Positions 55,533 through 64,000 of a stretch of DNA of 64,000 nt are shown piece after piece. A model generated the notes under the pieces. It had not been told where the DNA came from, made no database searches, and was given only the letters and a program-made list of their open reading frames with translations. Within the stretch, counting starts at the first letter, position 1; each line of letters begins with the position of its first letter. Position numbers and translations under genes: made by a program. This stretch comes from Terrabacter sp. MAHUQ-38. GTDB taxonomy: Bacteria > Actinomycetota > Actinomycetes > Actinomycetales > Dermatophilaceae. Location of the stretch: positions 434,001 through 498,000 of the forward strand of contig NZ_JACVCU010000003.1 in assembly GCF_014518425.1 (NCBI RefSeq), written 5' to 3'.

Positions 55533-56926
55533 CGGTCCACACCTCCCATGACGGGGTCGATCGAGGCGACGGCGACGATGACGTCGGCGATCTGGCTGCC
55601 TTCGCACATCGCGGCCACGGCCTGCAGGTTGTTGAAGCTCGGGTCGCGGAAGTGTGCGCGGTAGGGGCGCGTGCCCCCGTCGGAGACGAGGTGGCAGCCC
55701 AGCTCGCCCTTCGGCGACTCGACGGCCTGGTAGACCTGGCCCGGCGGGACCCGAAAACCCTCGGTGACGAGCTTGAAGTGGTGGATCAGCGACTCCATCG
55801 AGGTGCCCATGATCTCGCGGATGTGGTCGAGGCTGTTGCCGAGGCCGTCGCCGCCCAGCGCGAGCTGCGCCGGCCACGCGATCTTCTTGTCCTCGACCAT
55901 CACCGCGTTGTTGGCGCCCTCGTCGGCCTGGAGGCGGTCGATGCACTGCTCGACGATCTTGAGCGACTCGTACATCTCGTCGATGCGGATGCGCAGGCGG
56001 CCGTAGGCGTCCTGGCTGGTGCGCGTGATGACGTCGAAGTCGTACGTCTCGTAGCCGCAGTACGGGTCGAGCTTGCGCAGGTCGTGCGGCAGCCCGGCCG
56101 AGCGGAGCACGGGGCCCGTGACGCCGAGCGCCATGCATCCGGCGAGGTTGAGCACCCCCACGTCGACGGTTCGGCCCTTGAGGACGGGGTTCTCGTTGAG
56201 CAGCGCCTCGAGCTCGCCGAGGCCACGGCGCACCTCGGGCACCATGTCGCGCAGCGCGTCGATGGCGCCGGGCGGCAGGTCCTGGGCGACGCCGCCGGGG
56301 CGGATGTACGCGTTGTTCATGCGCAGGCCGGTGACCATCTCGAAGATCCGCAGGACGCGCTCACGCTCGCGGAAGGCGACGGTCATGACGGTCGTCGCGC
56401 CCATCTCCATGCCGCCGGTGCCGAGGCAGACGGTGTGGGAGTTGATGCGCGAGAGCTCCATCATCAGGACGCGGATGACACTCGCCCGCTCGGGGATCTG
56501 GTCGGTGATGCCGAGCAGCTTCTCGATGGCGAGGCAGTACGCGGCCTCCTGGTACATGGACGTCAGGTAGTCCATGCGCGTGCAGAACGTGACGCCCTGC
56601 ACCCAGGTGCGGTACTCCATGTTCTTCTCGATGCCGGTGTGCAGGTAGCCGATGCCCGCGCGGGCCTCGGTCACCGTCTCGCCGTCGATCTCGAGGATGA
56701 GGCGGAGCACGCCGTGCGTCGACGGGTGCTGCGGACCCATGTTGACGACGATGCGCTCCTCGCCGAGCGAGGTGGCCTCGTCGACGAGGTCGTTCCAGTC
56801 ACCGCCCGCGGCGTTGAAGACGTGCGCGCCCTCGCTGGCCTGCTCGTCGGCCACGGAGGTGGCGTAGACGTCGTTGGCGCCGGAGTCCGGCAGCTCGGTC
56901 TGGGTGAACTCGGTGTGCGTGCTCAT
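55529..56926 (-). CDS. nuoD: NADH-quinone oxidoreductase subunit D (quinone site)
   Basis: 465 residues. The [NiFe]-hydrogenase-like subunit begins '[21 protein letters not shown]' (His block lining the quinone cavity) near residue 62 after a 55-residue leader, and ends 'DPVMGGVDR'. ATG overlaps nuoC by one base. It is the only nuoD in the window; the left operon has none, so this copy could in principle be shared. Confidence 0.96.
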   Translation of the reverse strand: MSTHTEFTQTELPDSGANDVYATSVADEQASEGAHVFNAAGGDWNDLVDEATSLGEERIVVNMGPQHPSTHGVLRLILEIDGETVTEARAGIGYLHTGIEKNMEYRTWVQGVTFCTRMDYLTSMYQEAAYCLAIEKLLGITDQIPERASVIRVLMMELSRINSHTVCLGTGGMEMGATTVMTVAFRERERVLRIFEMVTGLRMNNAYIRPGGVAQDLPPGAIDALRDMVPEVRRGLGELEALLNENPVLKGRTVDVGVLNLAGCMALGVTGPVLRSAGLPHDLRKLDPYCGYETYDFDVITRTSQDAYGRLRIRIDEMYESLKIVEQCIDRLQADEGANNAVMVEDKKIAWPAQLALGGDGLGNSLDHIREIMGTSMESLIHHFKLVTEGFRVPPGQVYQAVESPKGELGCHLVSDGGTRPYRAHFRDPSFNNLQAVAAMCEGSQIADVIVAVASIDPVMGGVDR

Positions 56927-57711
56927 CAGGTGTACGACCTCCGCTGGTCCGGCGGTGGGATGGTGGCGCCCTTGTACTCGACGGGGATGCCGCCGAGGGG
57001 GTAGTCCTTGCGTTGCGGGTGGCCCGGCCAGTCGTCGGGCATGAGGATGCGGGTCAGGGCGGGGTGCCCGTCGAACTCGATGCCGAACATGTCCCAGGTC
57101 TCGCGCTCGTGCCAGTCGTTGGCCGGGTAGACCGAGACGACGGACGGGATGTGCCGGTCGTCCTCGGGGCAGGAGACCTCGAGGCGGACGCGACGGCCAC
57201 CGTGCGTGATCGACAGCAGGTGGTAGACCGCGTGCAGCTCCTCGCCGCCCCGGTCGGGGTAGTGGACCCCCGAGACGCCGGTGCACACCTCGAAGCGCAG
57301 GGACGGGTCGTCGCGCATGACACGCGCGACGGCCAGCAGGTGCTCGCGGCGCACGTGGATGGTCATCTCGCCCCGGTCGACGACGACCGCCGAGACGGCC
57401 TCTGCGTAGGAGGCTGTGCCACCGACGAGTCCGCGCTCGAGGTTGTCGGCGATCTCGTCGAAGTAGCTCCCGTAAGGGCGCTCGGCGGCGCCCGCGACGA
57501 GGATGGGGCGGACGAGCCCGCTGTAGCCACTCGTGTCCGCGCCCTGCGTGGCTCCGAACATCCCCCGCCGGACCCCGACGACGACGGGCTCCGCGCCGGC
57601 GGCCGCCTGCTGGCGGACCTCGATCTCGTGCGGGGTCAGGCCGGAGGTCTGGTCCTTGGTCGTGTCGGCGTTCACGGCGGCCGTGTCGTCCTTCTTCTCG
57701 CCGTCGCTCAT
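56926..57711 (-). CDS. nuoC: NADH-quinone oxidoreductase subunit C
   Basis: 261 residues with the diagnostic '[19 protein letters not shown]' and '[23 protein letters not shown]' (short blocks). A 60-residue N-terminal leader precedes the domain. ATG overlaps nuoB by 4 bp. Peripheral-arm scaffold subunit next to NuoD. Confidence 0.95.
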   Translation of the reverse strand: MSDGEKKDDTAAVNADTTKDQTSGLTPHEIEVRQQAAAGAEPVVVGVRRGMFGATQGADTSGYSGLVRPILVAGAAERPYGSYFDEIADNLERGLVGGTASYAEAVSAVVVDRGEMTIHVRREHLLAVARVMRDDPSLRFEVCTGVSGVHYPDRGGEELHAVYHLLSITHGGRRVRLEVSCPEDDRHIPSVVSVYPANDWHERETWDMFGIEFDGHPALTRILMPDDWPGHPQRKDYPLGGIPVEYKGATIPPPDQRRSYT

Positions 57712-58262
57712 GCGAGCAGGCCCTTCATCTGGTGGGTCGGCGTCGCGGACAGCGCGGCGGCCTCGGCGGCCTTCGCGGCGGCCTCGCGGTTGACGCCGAG
57801 GGGCGAGGTCTCGATCTGGTGGTGCAGCTCGATGATCGCGTTGAGCAGCATCTGCGGGCGCGGCGGACAGCCCGGCAGGTAGATGTCGACGGGGATGATG
57901 TGGTCGACGCCCTGGACGATCGCGTAGTTGTTGAACATGCCGCCCGAGCTCGCGCAGACGCCCATCGAGATGACCCACTTGGGGTTGGGCATCTGGTCGT
58001 AGACCTGGCGCACGACGGGGGCCATCTTCTGGCTGACGCGGCCGGCGACGATCATGAGGTCGGCCTGGCGCGGCGTCGCCGAGAAGCGCTCCATGCCGAA
58101 GCGGGCGATGTCGTAGTCGGGCGTGCCGACGGCCATCATCTCGATCGCGCAGCAGGCGAGGCCGAACGTCGCCGGCCAGATCGAGGCCTTGCGCATGTAG
58201 CCGGCGAGGCCCTCGACGGTCGAGAGCAGGAACCCGGCTGGGAGCTTCTCTTCGAGACCCAT
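57708..58262 (-). CDS. nuoB: NADH-quinone oxidoreductase subunit B
   Basis: 184 residues with all four N2 ligands: '[10 protein letters not shown]', 'MGVCASSGG' and '[10 protein letters not shown]'. ATG 58262 is preceded by AAGGAG. It has no low-complexity N-terminus, unlike the left-operon NuoB. The 65-bp gap to nuoA is the largest inside this operon. Confidence 0.96.
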   Translation of the reverse strand: MGLEEKLPAGFLLSTVEGLAGYMRKASIWPATFGLACCAIEMMAVGTPDYDIARFGMERFSATPRQADLMIVAGRVSQKMAPVVRQVYDQMPNPKWVISMGVCASSGGMFNNYAIVQGVDHIIPVDIYLPGCPPRPQMLLNAIIELHHQIETSPLGVNREAAAKAAEAAALSATPTHQMKGLLA

Positions 58263-58327
58263 TGCTTACTCCTTAGCTTTCCTGACGAACCCGGTGGACG
58301 CGTACCGCTGGTGCGGCGCTCCGGGCC

Positions 58328-58687
58328 TCAGTCCCACTCCAGTCCGCCGCGACGCCAGACGTACGCGTACGCGACGAACACCGTGATGATGAACAGGACC
58401 ATCTCGACCAGCGCGAAGAGGCCCAGCTTGTTGAAGGCCACCGCGAACGGGTAGAGGAAGACCGACTCGATGTCGAAGATGATGAAGAGCATCGCCGTCA
58501 GGTAGTACTTGATCGGCACGCGCCCACCGCCGGCCGCGTGCGGCGTCGGCTGGATGCCGCACTCATAGGCCTCGAGCTTGGCGCGGTTGTAGCGCTTCGG
58601 GCCCACCACGAGCGAGGTGAAGACCGACAGCGCGGCGAACGCGAAGCCGAGCCCCAGCATGAACAGGATCGGGACGTAGGAGTTCAT
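58328..58687 (-). CDS. nuoA: NADH-quinone oxidoreductase subunit A
   Basis: 119 residues with three membrane segments and 'EAYECGIQPT' (the conserved Glu-Cys-Gly block) followed by 'PIKYYLTAMLFIIFDIE'. First gene of the full nuo operon; the promoter region is upstream at 58690-58800. Confidence 0.95.
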   Translation of the reverse strand: MNSYVPILFMLGLGFAFAALSVFTSLVVGPKRYNRAKLEAYECGIQPTPHAAGGGRVPIKYYLTAMLFIIFDIESVFLYPFAVAFNKLGLFALVEMVLFIITVFVAYAYVWRRGGLEWD

Positions 58688-58753
58688 CCGAGGTCACGTG
58701 CCTTTCGGTCGTGCGAGACGTGCGTGGCGGGGGCATAGGTGCGCGGCGCACCC

Positions 58754-58793
58754 ATCCTATGGGCGTCGGTGACGATTGTGCTCGGCGTCACAA
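58754..58793 (-). promoter_or_regulatory. nuoA-N promoter with CRP/FNR-type palindrome
   Basis: On the minus strand a -10-like TAGGAT (58754-58759) lies downstream of the inverted repeat TTGTG-N8-CACAA (58776-58793). The latter reads TGTGA-N6-GCACA, nine of ten consensus positions of a CRP/GlxR site, and sits where a -35 element would be, as for class II activation. A small CCCAT/ATGGG palindrome covers the -10. Confidence 0.5.
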
Positions 58794-58826
58794 TGGCACC
58801 GACGAGGGGGTCGGCCAGTGGTCCGG

Positions 58827-60146
58827 TCATGCGTCCGGCGCCAGTCGCGAGAGGGCGTGGATGATCCGGTCGCTCGCACCCTTGCCGGCAGGATCGGCGA
58901 GGTTGGCCATGATCTTGAGCAGGAACGGCATGAGCTTCGTGCGGGGCAGGCCGTGCTTCGTGGCGAGGCGCATGACCTCGGGGTTGCCGATGGCGTGGGC
59001 GAACCAGCGGCCCAGCGTGAAGTAGCCGCCGAGCTCGTCCTTCATGACCTTGGGGTATGCCGCGAGGAGCCTCTCGCGGCCGGCGTCGCTCGGTCGGGCC
59101 ATCGCCTGGGCGACGAGCTCGGCTCCGACGCGGGCGGCCTCGAGGGCGTAGTCGATGCCCTCGCCGTTGAACGGGTTGACCATGCCGCCCGAGTCGCCGA
59201 CGAGGAGCAGCCCGTCGGCGTAGAGCGGCGTGCGGTTGAAGCCCATCGGCAGGGCCGCGCCGCGGATCGGGCCGGCCGACTCGTCGTGCTCGAGGTGCCA
59301 CTCGGCGTCGATGTCCTCGACCCAGCGGCGCATGACGTCCTTGTAGTCGGTCTTCTGGAACGCCGCGGTCGTGTCGAGGGTGCCCAGGCCGACGTTGGTG
59401 CGGCCGTCCTCGAGCGGGAAGAGCCAGCCGTAGCCCGGCATGAGGATGCGGTTGCCGGCGTCGTCGCGGGTCCACAGCTCGAGGTGGCTCTCGAGGTAGT
59501 CGTCGCGCCGAGGCGTCGTGTAGTACGCGCGGACGGCCACCCCCATGACGCGGTCCTCGCGCTTGGGCCGGCCGACGGCCGTGGCGAGGCGGCTCGAGAC
59601 CCCGTCGCTCGCGACGACGACGGGCGCACGGTAGGTGACGGTCTCGCCGGTCGTGCGGCCGGCGTCGTCGAGGCGCTTGGCCGAGACCCCGGTGACCCGA
59701 CCGGCCCCGTTGCGGACCGGCGCGGTGACGCTCGTGCGCTCGTGCAGGCGCACCCCCTTGCGCTCGGCGTGGCGGGCGAGGGTCTCGTCGAGCTGGGAGC
59801 GCGTGCGCACCATGCCGTAGCCGGGAAAGGCGTCGGACTCGGGCCAGTCGAGCTGGAGCGTGTGCCCGCCGCCCTTGATGCGCAGGCCCTTGGTGCGCTG
59901 CCAGCCGGTCGTGTCGACGCCGAGGGAGATGAGCTCCTTCGTCGCACGCGGGGTCAGGCCGTCGCCGCAGATCTTGTCGCGGGGGAAGGCCGACTTCTCG
60001 AGGAGGACGACGTCGAGACCGTGGTCCGCGAGGTATGCCGCCGTCGCGCTGCCACCCGGACCGGCACCGACGACGACGACGTCGGCCCGCTCGACGGGTG
60101 CACCGCCAACCCCCGAGGGGCTGGGCGCGACGCTCGAACTGGTCAT
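58827..60146 (-). CDS. geranylgeranyl reductase family flavoprotein (menaquinone tail saturase candidate)
   Basis: 439 residues. An N-terminal FAD motif 'DVVVVGAGPGGSATAAYLA' near residue 24, 'LVGDSGGMVNPFNGEGIDYAL' near residue 310 and the family lengths fit the GGR/MenJ group, which reduces double bonds in prenyl chains. In mycobacteria MenJ saturates one isoprene of menaquinone; that role fits here between menG and nuo. Upstream lies an iron-box-like palindrome and a good -35/-10 pair. Confidence 0.87.
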   Translation of the reverse strand: MTSSSVAPSPSGVGGAPVERADVVVVGAGPGGSATAAYLADHGLDVVLLEKSAFPRDKICGDGLTPRATKELISLGVDTTGWQRTKGLRIKGGGHTLQLDWPESDAFPGYGMVRTRSQLDETLARHAERKGVRLHERTSVTAPVRNGAGRVTGVSAKRLDDAGRTTGETVTYRAPVVVASDGVSSRLATAVGRPKREDRVMGVAVRAYYTTPRRDDYLESHLELWTRDDAGNRILMPGYGWLFPLEDGRTNVGLGTLDTTAAFQKTDYKDVMRRWVEDIDAEWHLEHDESAGPIRGAALPMGFNRTPLYADGLLLVGDSGGMVNPFNGEGIDYALEAARVGAELVAQAMARPSDAGRERLLAAYPKVMKDELGGYFTLGRWFAHAIGNPEVMRLATKHGLPRTKLMPFLLKIMANLADPAGKGASDRIIHALSRLAPDA

Positions 60147-60172
60147 CTCTCCCTGCAGCTTCCGGACCGCTT

Positions 60173-60249
60173 GTGAAGAACTTCACGAACTCTTCCGGGA
60201 GTCTATTCCCGCGATTTCGCCCTTGTCAGATAAGGCATGCCTAACCCAT
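60173..60249 (-). promoter_or_regulatory. promoter of the GGR gene with DtxR/IdeR-like iron box
   Basis: Minus-strand elements: -35-like CTGACA (60224-60229), 18-bp spacer, -10-like TAGACT (60200-60205). Directly upstream, 60231-60249 matches 14 of 19 positions of the DtxR/IdeR consensus and contains the perfect palindrome AGGCATGCCT (60233-60242). In the leader, GTGAAG-AA-CTTCAC (60173-60186) is a second small inverted repeat. An upstream box can mean activation or weak repression by an iron regulator. Confidence 0.5.
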
Positions 60250-60314
60250 CGTCGACAGGTCACGTCTTGCGCGACGTCGCGACCGGCATACGAGCTGCCG
60301 ACAGAGGCTGTCGC

Positions 60315-61007
60315 TCAGCGCTTCGTGCCGTGGTGGAGCGCGACGATGCCGCCGGAGAGGTTGGTCCAGCCGACCTGCTGCCAGCCGGCCGTCTCGACGA
60401 CGCGGGCGAGCTCGCCCTGCGGCGGCCAGGCCCGGATGGACTCGGCGAGGTAGACGTACGAGTCCGGGTTGCTCGACGTGCGACGGGCCACGGACGGCAG
60501 TGCGCGCATCAGGTAGTTCGTGTAGACGGTGCGGAACACCTTGTTGACCGGCTGGCTGAACTCGCAGACGAGCAGCCGCCCGCCGGGCTTGGCGACGCGG
60601 AGGAACTCGCGCAGGGCCGTCTCGGGATCGACCACGTTGCGCAGCCCGAAGCTCATCGTCACGACGTCGAAGCTCTCGTCGGCGAACGGCAGGTTCATCG
60701 CGTCCGCGGCCGTGAACGCCATGTCGGGGCGGCGGCGCCGGCCCACCCGGAGCATGCCCAGCGAGAAGTCGGCCGGAACGACGTCGATCTCCTGGTCGGC
60801 CCACGGCTCGCTCGACGTGCCGGTGCCGGCGGCGATGTCGAGGATGCGCTCCCCCGGCTTCGCGTCGACGGCCTTGACGACGGCCCGCCGCCACAGCCGG
60901 TCCTGGCCGAGCGAGAGCACGTCGTTGGTCACGTCGTACTTCTCGGCGACGGTGTCGAACATCGACGCGACGTCGACCGGCTTCTTGTCCAGCTGGGCAC
61001 GGCTCAT
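60315..61007 (-). CDS. menG: demethylmenaquinone methyltransferase
   Basis: ATG 61007 follows GGAGG at 8 nt. The 230-residue SAM methyltransferase has '[16 protein letters not shown]' (motif I), '[11 protein letters not shown]', and the UbiE/MenG signatures '[20 protein letters not shown]' and '[10 protein letters not shown]'. It adds the final methyl group of menaquinone. Divergent from menF across 139 bp. Same strand as GGR and nuo. Confidence 0.94.
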   Translation of the reverse strand: MSRAQLDKKPVDVASMFDTVAEKYDVTNDVLSLGQDRLWRRAVVKAVDAKPGERILDIAAGTGTSSEPWADQEIDVVPADFSLGMLRVGRRRRPDMAFTAADAMNLPFADESFDVVTMSFGLRNVVDPETALREFLRVAKPGGRLLVCEFSQPVNKVFRTVYTNYLMRALPSVARRTSSNPDSYVYLAESIRAWPPQGELARVVETAGWQQVGWTNLSGGIVALHHGTKR

Positions 61008-61051
61008 GCGCTCATCCTCCCACCCCGTGATCACCGGAACCCACCGGTGCG

Positions 61052-61083
61052 AAGTGCCCGCTCGACACTCGAGTGGCCAGTTT
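61052..61083. repeat. degenerate copy of the GTCGAGTGGTCACTT element between menG and menF
   Basis: AAGTGCCCGCTCGAC (61052-61066) resembles AAGTGACCACTCGAC of the 41.3-kb array with two differences; the adjacent CTCGAGTGGCCAGTTT (61068-61083) resembles its reverse complement. Together they form an inverted pair in the menG-menF divergent gap. Confidence 0.55.
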
Positions 61084-61146
61084 CACCCGCACCCGTGCCG
61101 ACCACCGGGGCGGCCGGACCCGCGGGCAGCCGTAGAGTTGCACCCG

Positions 61147-62442
61147 ATGTCAACGCTTCCCGCCTCCGAAGCGCCGTCCCCGTCCGCTGGACCGACGGTC
61201 GTCGTCCGCACGGTGCCCCTCGAGGCCGCGGACCCCCTGCTCTCCTACCTGCCTGCCGACCATCGACACGACGACCTCGTCTCGTGGGTGCGCCGCGGCG
61301 ACGGCCTCGTCGGCTGGGGCACCGCACTGACGTTCGAGGCGAGCGGCGAGGACCGGTTCGTCCAGGCCGAGGCCTGGTGGCGTGAGGTGAGCCGGCACGC
61401 CGTCGTGCGCGACGAGGTCGAACGACCGGGCAGCGGACTCGTGTGCTTCGGCTCGTTCCCCTTCGCGGACGACTCCGCAGAGCAGGCGCGGCTCGTCGTG
61501 CCCTCGACGATCGTCGGACGCCGTGAGGGTCGGACGTGGCTCACCACCGTCTCGCTGGACCCGCAGCTGACACTTCTCGAGAAGCCTTCCGTCGCAAACG
61601 ATCCCGAGCCGCCGCGTGGCGTGGCATTCGCCGACGGAGCCGTCTCGCCGGCCGCGTACGCGCATTCGGTCGCCGAGGCCGTCGAGCGCATCGGGGCGGG
61701 CGAGGTCGACAAGGTCGTCCTCGCCCGCGACCTCGTCGCGACGGCGGCCGGCCCCATCGACCCCCGCTGGCTCCTGCGCCGCCTCGCCGAGCGCTACGAG
61801 AACACCTGGGTGTTCTCCGTCTCCGGCCTCGTCGGCGCGACTCCCGAGCTGCTCGTCCGCCGCGACCAGGGCCTCATCACCTCACGGGTGCTCGCCGGCA
61901 CGATCCGCCGCACGGGCGACGACGACAAGGACCTCGCGCTCGCCGCGTCGCTGGCCCGCTCGTCGAAGGACCTCGAGGAGCACGAGTACGCGGTGCGCTC
62001 GGTCGCCGAGGCCCTGGCCCCGCACTGTTCGTCGATGAACGTGCCCGAGGCCCCTTTCGTGCTGCACCTGCCCAACGTCATGCACCTCGCGACGGACGTC
62101 GCGGCCGTCAGCGCCGACGACGCGTCGTCCCTGACCCTGGCCGCCTCGCTGCACCCGTCGGCGGCCGTCGGCGGCACGCCCACCGCGCGCGCCGTCGCGC
62201 TGATCGCCGAGCTCGAGCACATGGACCGGGGCCGCTACGCCGGTCCGGTCGGCTGGATGGACGCCCACGGCGACGGGGCGTGGGGCATCGCCCTGCGCAG
62301 CGGCGCGTACGCCCCCGACGACCCGTCGCAGCTCACCCTGTATGCCGGGTGCGGCATCGTCGCGGGCTCGGACCCCGAGTCCGAGGTCGCCGAGTCGAAC
62401 GCCAAGCTCATCCCGATGCGCGACGCGCTCGCGAGCGACTGA
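61147..62442 (+). CDS. menF: isochorismate synthase
   Basis: ATG 61147; 431 residues. Chorismate-binding domain with 'GAGEVDKVVLARDL', 'VGATPELLVRR', 'RVLAGTIRRTGDD', 'SSKDLEEHEYAVRSV' and the C-terminal 'HPSAAVGGTPTARA' and 'GPVGWMDAHGDGAW'. It makes isochorismate from chorismate, first committed step of menaquinone synthesis. A salicylate-forming or siderophore variant cannot be excluded, but menD follows by 10 bp. Confidence 0.92.
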   Translation: MSTLPASEAPSPSAGPTVVVRTVPLEAADPLLSYLPADHRHDDLVSWVRRGDGLVGWGTALTFEASGEDRFVQAEAWWREVSRHAVVRDEVERPGSGLVCFGSFPFADDSAEQARLVVPSTIVGRREGRTWLTTVSLDPQLTLLEKPSVANDPEPPRGVAFADGAVSPAAYAHSVAEAVERIGAGEVDKVVLARDLVATAAGPIDPRWLLRRLAERYENTWVFSVSGLVGATPELLVRRDQGLITSRVLAGTIRRTGDDDKDLALAASLARSSKDLEEHEYAVRSVAEALAPHCSSMNVPEAPFVLHLPNVMHLATDVAAVSADDASSLTLAASLHPSAAVGGTPTARAVALIAELEHMDRGRYAGPVGWMDAHGDGAWGIALRSGAYAPDDPSQLTLYAGCGIVAGSDPESEVAESNAKLIPMRDALASD

Positions 62443-62452
62443 CGAGACCACG

Positions 62453-64000
62453 GTGACCGGTCGACGCACGGCTCCCGAGCTCGCGCTGCGGGTCGTCCAG
62501 CAGCTGTGGCTAGCGGGCGTGCGCGACGTCGTCCTCGCACCGGGGTCGCGCTCCGCGCCCCTCGCCCTCACCCTCGACGCCGCGGACCGCGACGGCGACC
62601 TGCGCCTGCACGTGCGGGTCGACGAGCGGTCAGCAGCCTTCCTCGCCCTCGGGCTGGCCACGGGGTCACGCCGTCCGGTGGCGGTCGTCACGACCTCGGG
62701 CACCGCGGTCGGCAACCTGCTGCCCGCCGTCATGGAGGCGCACCACACGGGCCGACGGCTCGTCGTCGTCAGCGCGGACAGGCCGGACCGACTGCGGGGC
62801 ACGGGCGCGAACCAGACGACGGAGCAGGCGGGCATCTTTGGCACCTTCGCACCGTGCCACGACCTGACCGCCGACGTGACGGATGACGACCTGGGCACCC
62901 TTGTCACACAGGCGTGCTCGCGGCCCGGACCGGCACAGCTCAATGTCCAGCTCGACGGCGACCTGCTCCCCCCGGACCCCGACCCCGACACGTGGTGGCA
63001 GAGCCCGGCCCCCAGGGACGAGCCGGACCAGCACGCCAACTCAGCCACGGCGAGACTCGCGCGCGCAGAGGTCGACGCCGAGCCGTCGGTGTCGCTGCCC
63101 ACCGACGGTGAGGTGCTGCCCCTCGGTCCGCGCACCGTCGTCGTCGCCGGAGACGACGCCGGGCCGGCGGCCAGGTTGCTCGCGGAGGCGGCGAACTGGC
63201 CCCTGGTCGCCGAGCCCACCTCGGGGTCCCGCATCGGCCGGCAGGCCATGCGCACCGGACGCCTGCTCCTCACGACCGACCTGCGCGGAGACATCGACCG
63301 TGTCGTCGTCATCGGACACCCGACGCTCTCGCGGCCCGTCATCAACCTCGTCAGCGACCCCGACCTCGACGTGCTCTCGGTGCGCGGGCGAGACGGCGTC
63401 GCGACCGACCCGGGACGCATCGCCCGCGTGCTCGATGTCGCGCCCCGGGTCGAGGGTCCCGACGACGCGTCGTGGTTCGACGCGTGGCGCGACGCCGACG
63501 ACCGGCTCTCAGCCCTGGTCGACGCGGGTTTGGCTGCCCCGGAAGCAGATCCGTCCCGGGCCCCCGGTCTCGAGGCCGGGATCTCACCGCTCTCCGTCGC
63601 CGCCGTCGTGGCCGACGCCGTCCGCGCCGACACGACGCTCGTGGTCGGCTCGTCCAACCCCGTCCGCGACCTCGACGTGATGGCCCGGCCGTGGCCGCCG
63701 CACGAGCACCGCTTCGTGGTCGGCAACCGCGGGCTCGCCGGCATCGACGGCATGGTGTCGACGGCCGTCGGCATCGCTCTGGGCCGTCCGCGCGCGGCGA
63801 GGACCATCGCCTACCTCGGCGACGTGACGTTCCTGCACGACACGAACGGGCTCCTCGTGGGCCGAGGGGAACGCCGACCAGACCTGACCCTCGTCGTCCT
63901 CAACGACGACGGGGGTGCGATCTTCAGCTCGCTCGAGCAGGGCGACCGCCGCTATGCGAGCGCCTTCGAACGGGTCTTCGCGACGCCGCACGGCACGGAC
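62453..64000 (+). CDS. menD: SEPHCHC synthase MenD, 3' end outside window
   Basis: GTG 62453 opens 516 codons that run off the window. N-terminal TPP-domain blocks 'VVLAPGSRSAPLAL' and 'HVRVDERSAAFLALGLA', then 'SADRPDRLRGTGANQTTEQ', and near the edge 'YLGDVTFLHDTNGLL' (TPP/Mg region). It joins 2-oxoglutarate to isochorismate. Starts 10 bp after menF stop, so the two form an operon. Truncated only by the window boundary. Confidence 0.94.
   Translation, partial: MTGRRTAPELALRVVQQLWLAGVRDVVLAPGSRSAPLALTLDAADRDGDLRLHVRVDERSAAFLALGLATGSRRPVAVVTTSGTAVGNLLPAVMEAHHTGRRLVVVSADRPDRLRGTGANQTTEQAGIFGTFAPCHDLTADVTDDDLGTLVTQACSRPGPAQLNVQLDGDLLPPDPDPDTWWQSPAPRDEPDQHANSATARLARAEVDAEPSVSLPTDGEVLPLGPRTVVVAGDDAGPAARLLAEAANWPLVAEPTSGSRIGRQAMRTGRLLLTTDLRGDIDRVVVIGHPTLSRPVINLVSDPDLDVLSVRGRDGVATDPGRIARVLDVAPRVEGPDDASWFDAWRDADDRLSALVDAGLAAPEADPSRAPGLEAGISPLSVAAVVADAVRADTTLVVGSSNPVRDLDVMARPWPPHEHRFVVGNRGLAGIDGMVSTAVGIALGRPRAARTIAYLGDVTFLHDTNGLLVGRGERRPDLTLVVLNDDGGAIFSSLEQGDRRYASAFERVFATPHGTD

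Noticed and set aside
1..64000. tRNA, rRNA or mobile element
   Set aside because: I found no cloverleaf-like segment with tRNA-typical T-loop, no rRNA core sequence and no transposase or integrase; a tRNA scan would be needed to exclude a tRNA fully.

Overview
The window is about 70% GC, packed with short-spaced genes and GTG starts, and looks like a chromosome segment of a high-GC Gram-positive actinobacterium. Actinobacterial hallmarks include DUF2530 and DUF3027 proteins, an XPB-type helicase with its helicase-associated partner, menaquinone rather than ubiquinone genes, and fused-type KorA. The gene set resembles the Intrasporangiaceae, but that placement is inference. I see no tRNA, rRNA, CRISPR array, prophage or insertion sequence.

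Layout. 1-9 kb: housekeeping and conserved actinobacterial genes (NCS2 purine permease, DUF2530, DUF3027, cold-shock protein, aldose epimerase, helicase-associated protein, HMG-CoA lyase, XPB helicase). 9.1-13.4 kb: a tiny cysteine-rich protein behind an iron-box-like palindrome, then a response regulator / histidine kinase / HtrA protease set (envelope stress). 13.4-20.7 kb: an unusual zinc-ribbon SDR protein, a VOC protein, two nucleotidyltransferases, aminopeptidase N and HtpX. 20.8-30.2 kb (minus strand): an NDH-1-like operon nuoA-B-C-H-I-J-K-L-M-N with no nuoD, E, F or G. It is divergent from korAB (2-oxoacid:ferredoxin oxidoreductase, 30.4-33.4 kb), which is followed by rarD, an MFS exporter and fumC. 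37.7-41.2 kb: a VOC protein, an FAD-linked lactone oxidase and an alanine-racemase-fold enzyme, followed by a repeat array. 41.4-58.7 kb (minus strand): a complete 14-gene nuoA-N operon followed by a polyprenyl diphosphate synthase. 58.8-64 kb: geranylgeranyl reductase family enzyme, menG, menF and the 5' part of menD.

How it fits together. The right half is a respiratory block: a canonical NADH:menaquinone oxidoreductase is flanked by genes for the quinone ring (menF, menD), the prenyl tail (polyprenyl synthase), ring methylation (menG) and probably tail saturation (GGR family). The left NDH-1-like operon keeps the N2 and N6 cluster subunits and all membrane antiporter subunits but has no NADH-input module and no NuoD. 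Its neighbour korAB makes reduced ferredoxin, so a ferredoxin-fed proton pump is an attractive but unproven reading.

The items most worth following are this NuoD-less complex, two DtxR/IdeR-like iron boxes (one before a 58-aa Cys-rich protein, one before the GGR gene), a CRP-like palindrome before the large nuo operon, dispersed inverted repeats, and an excess of the heptamer GTATGCC/GGCATAC across the window.
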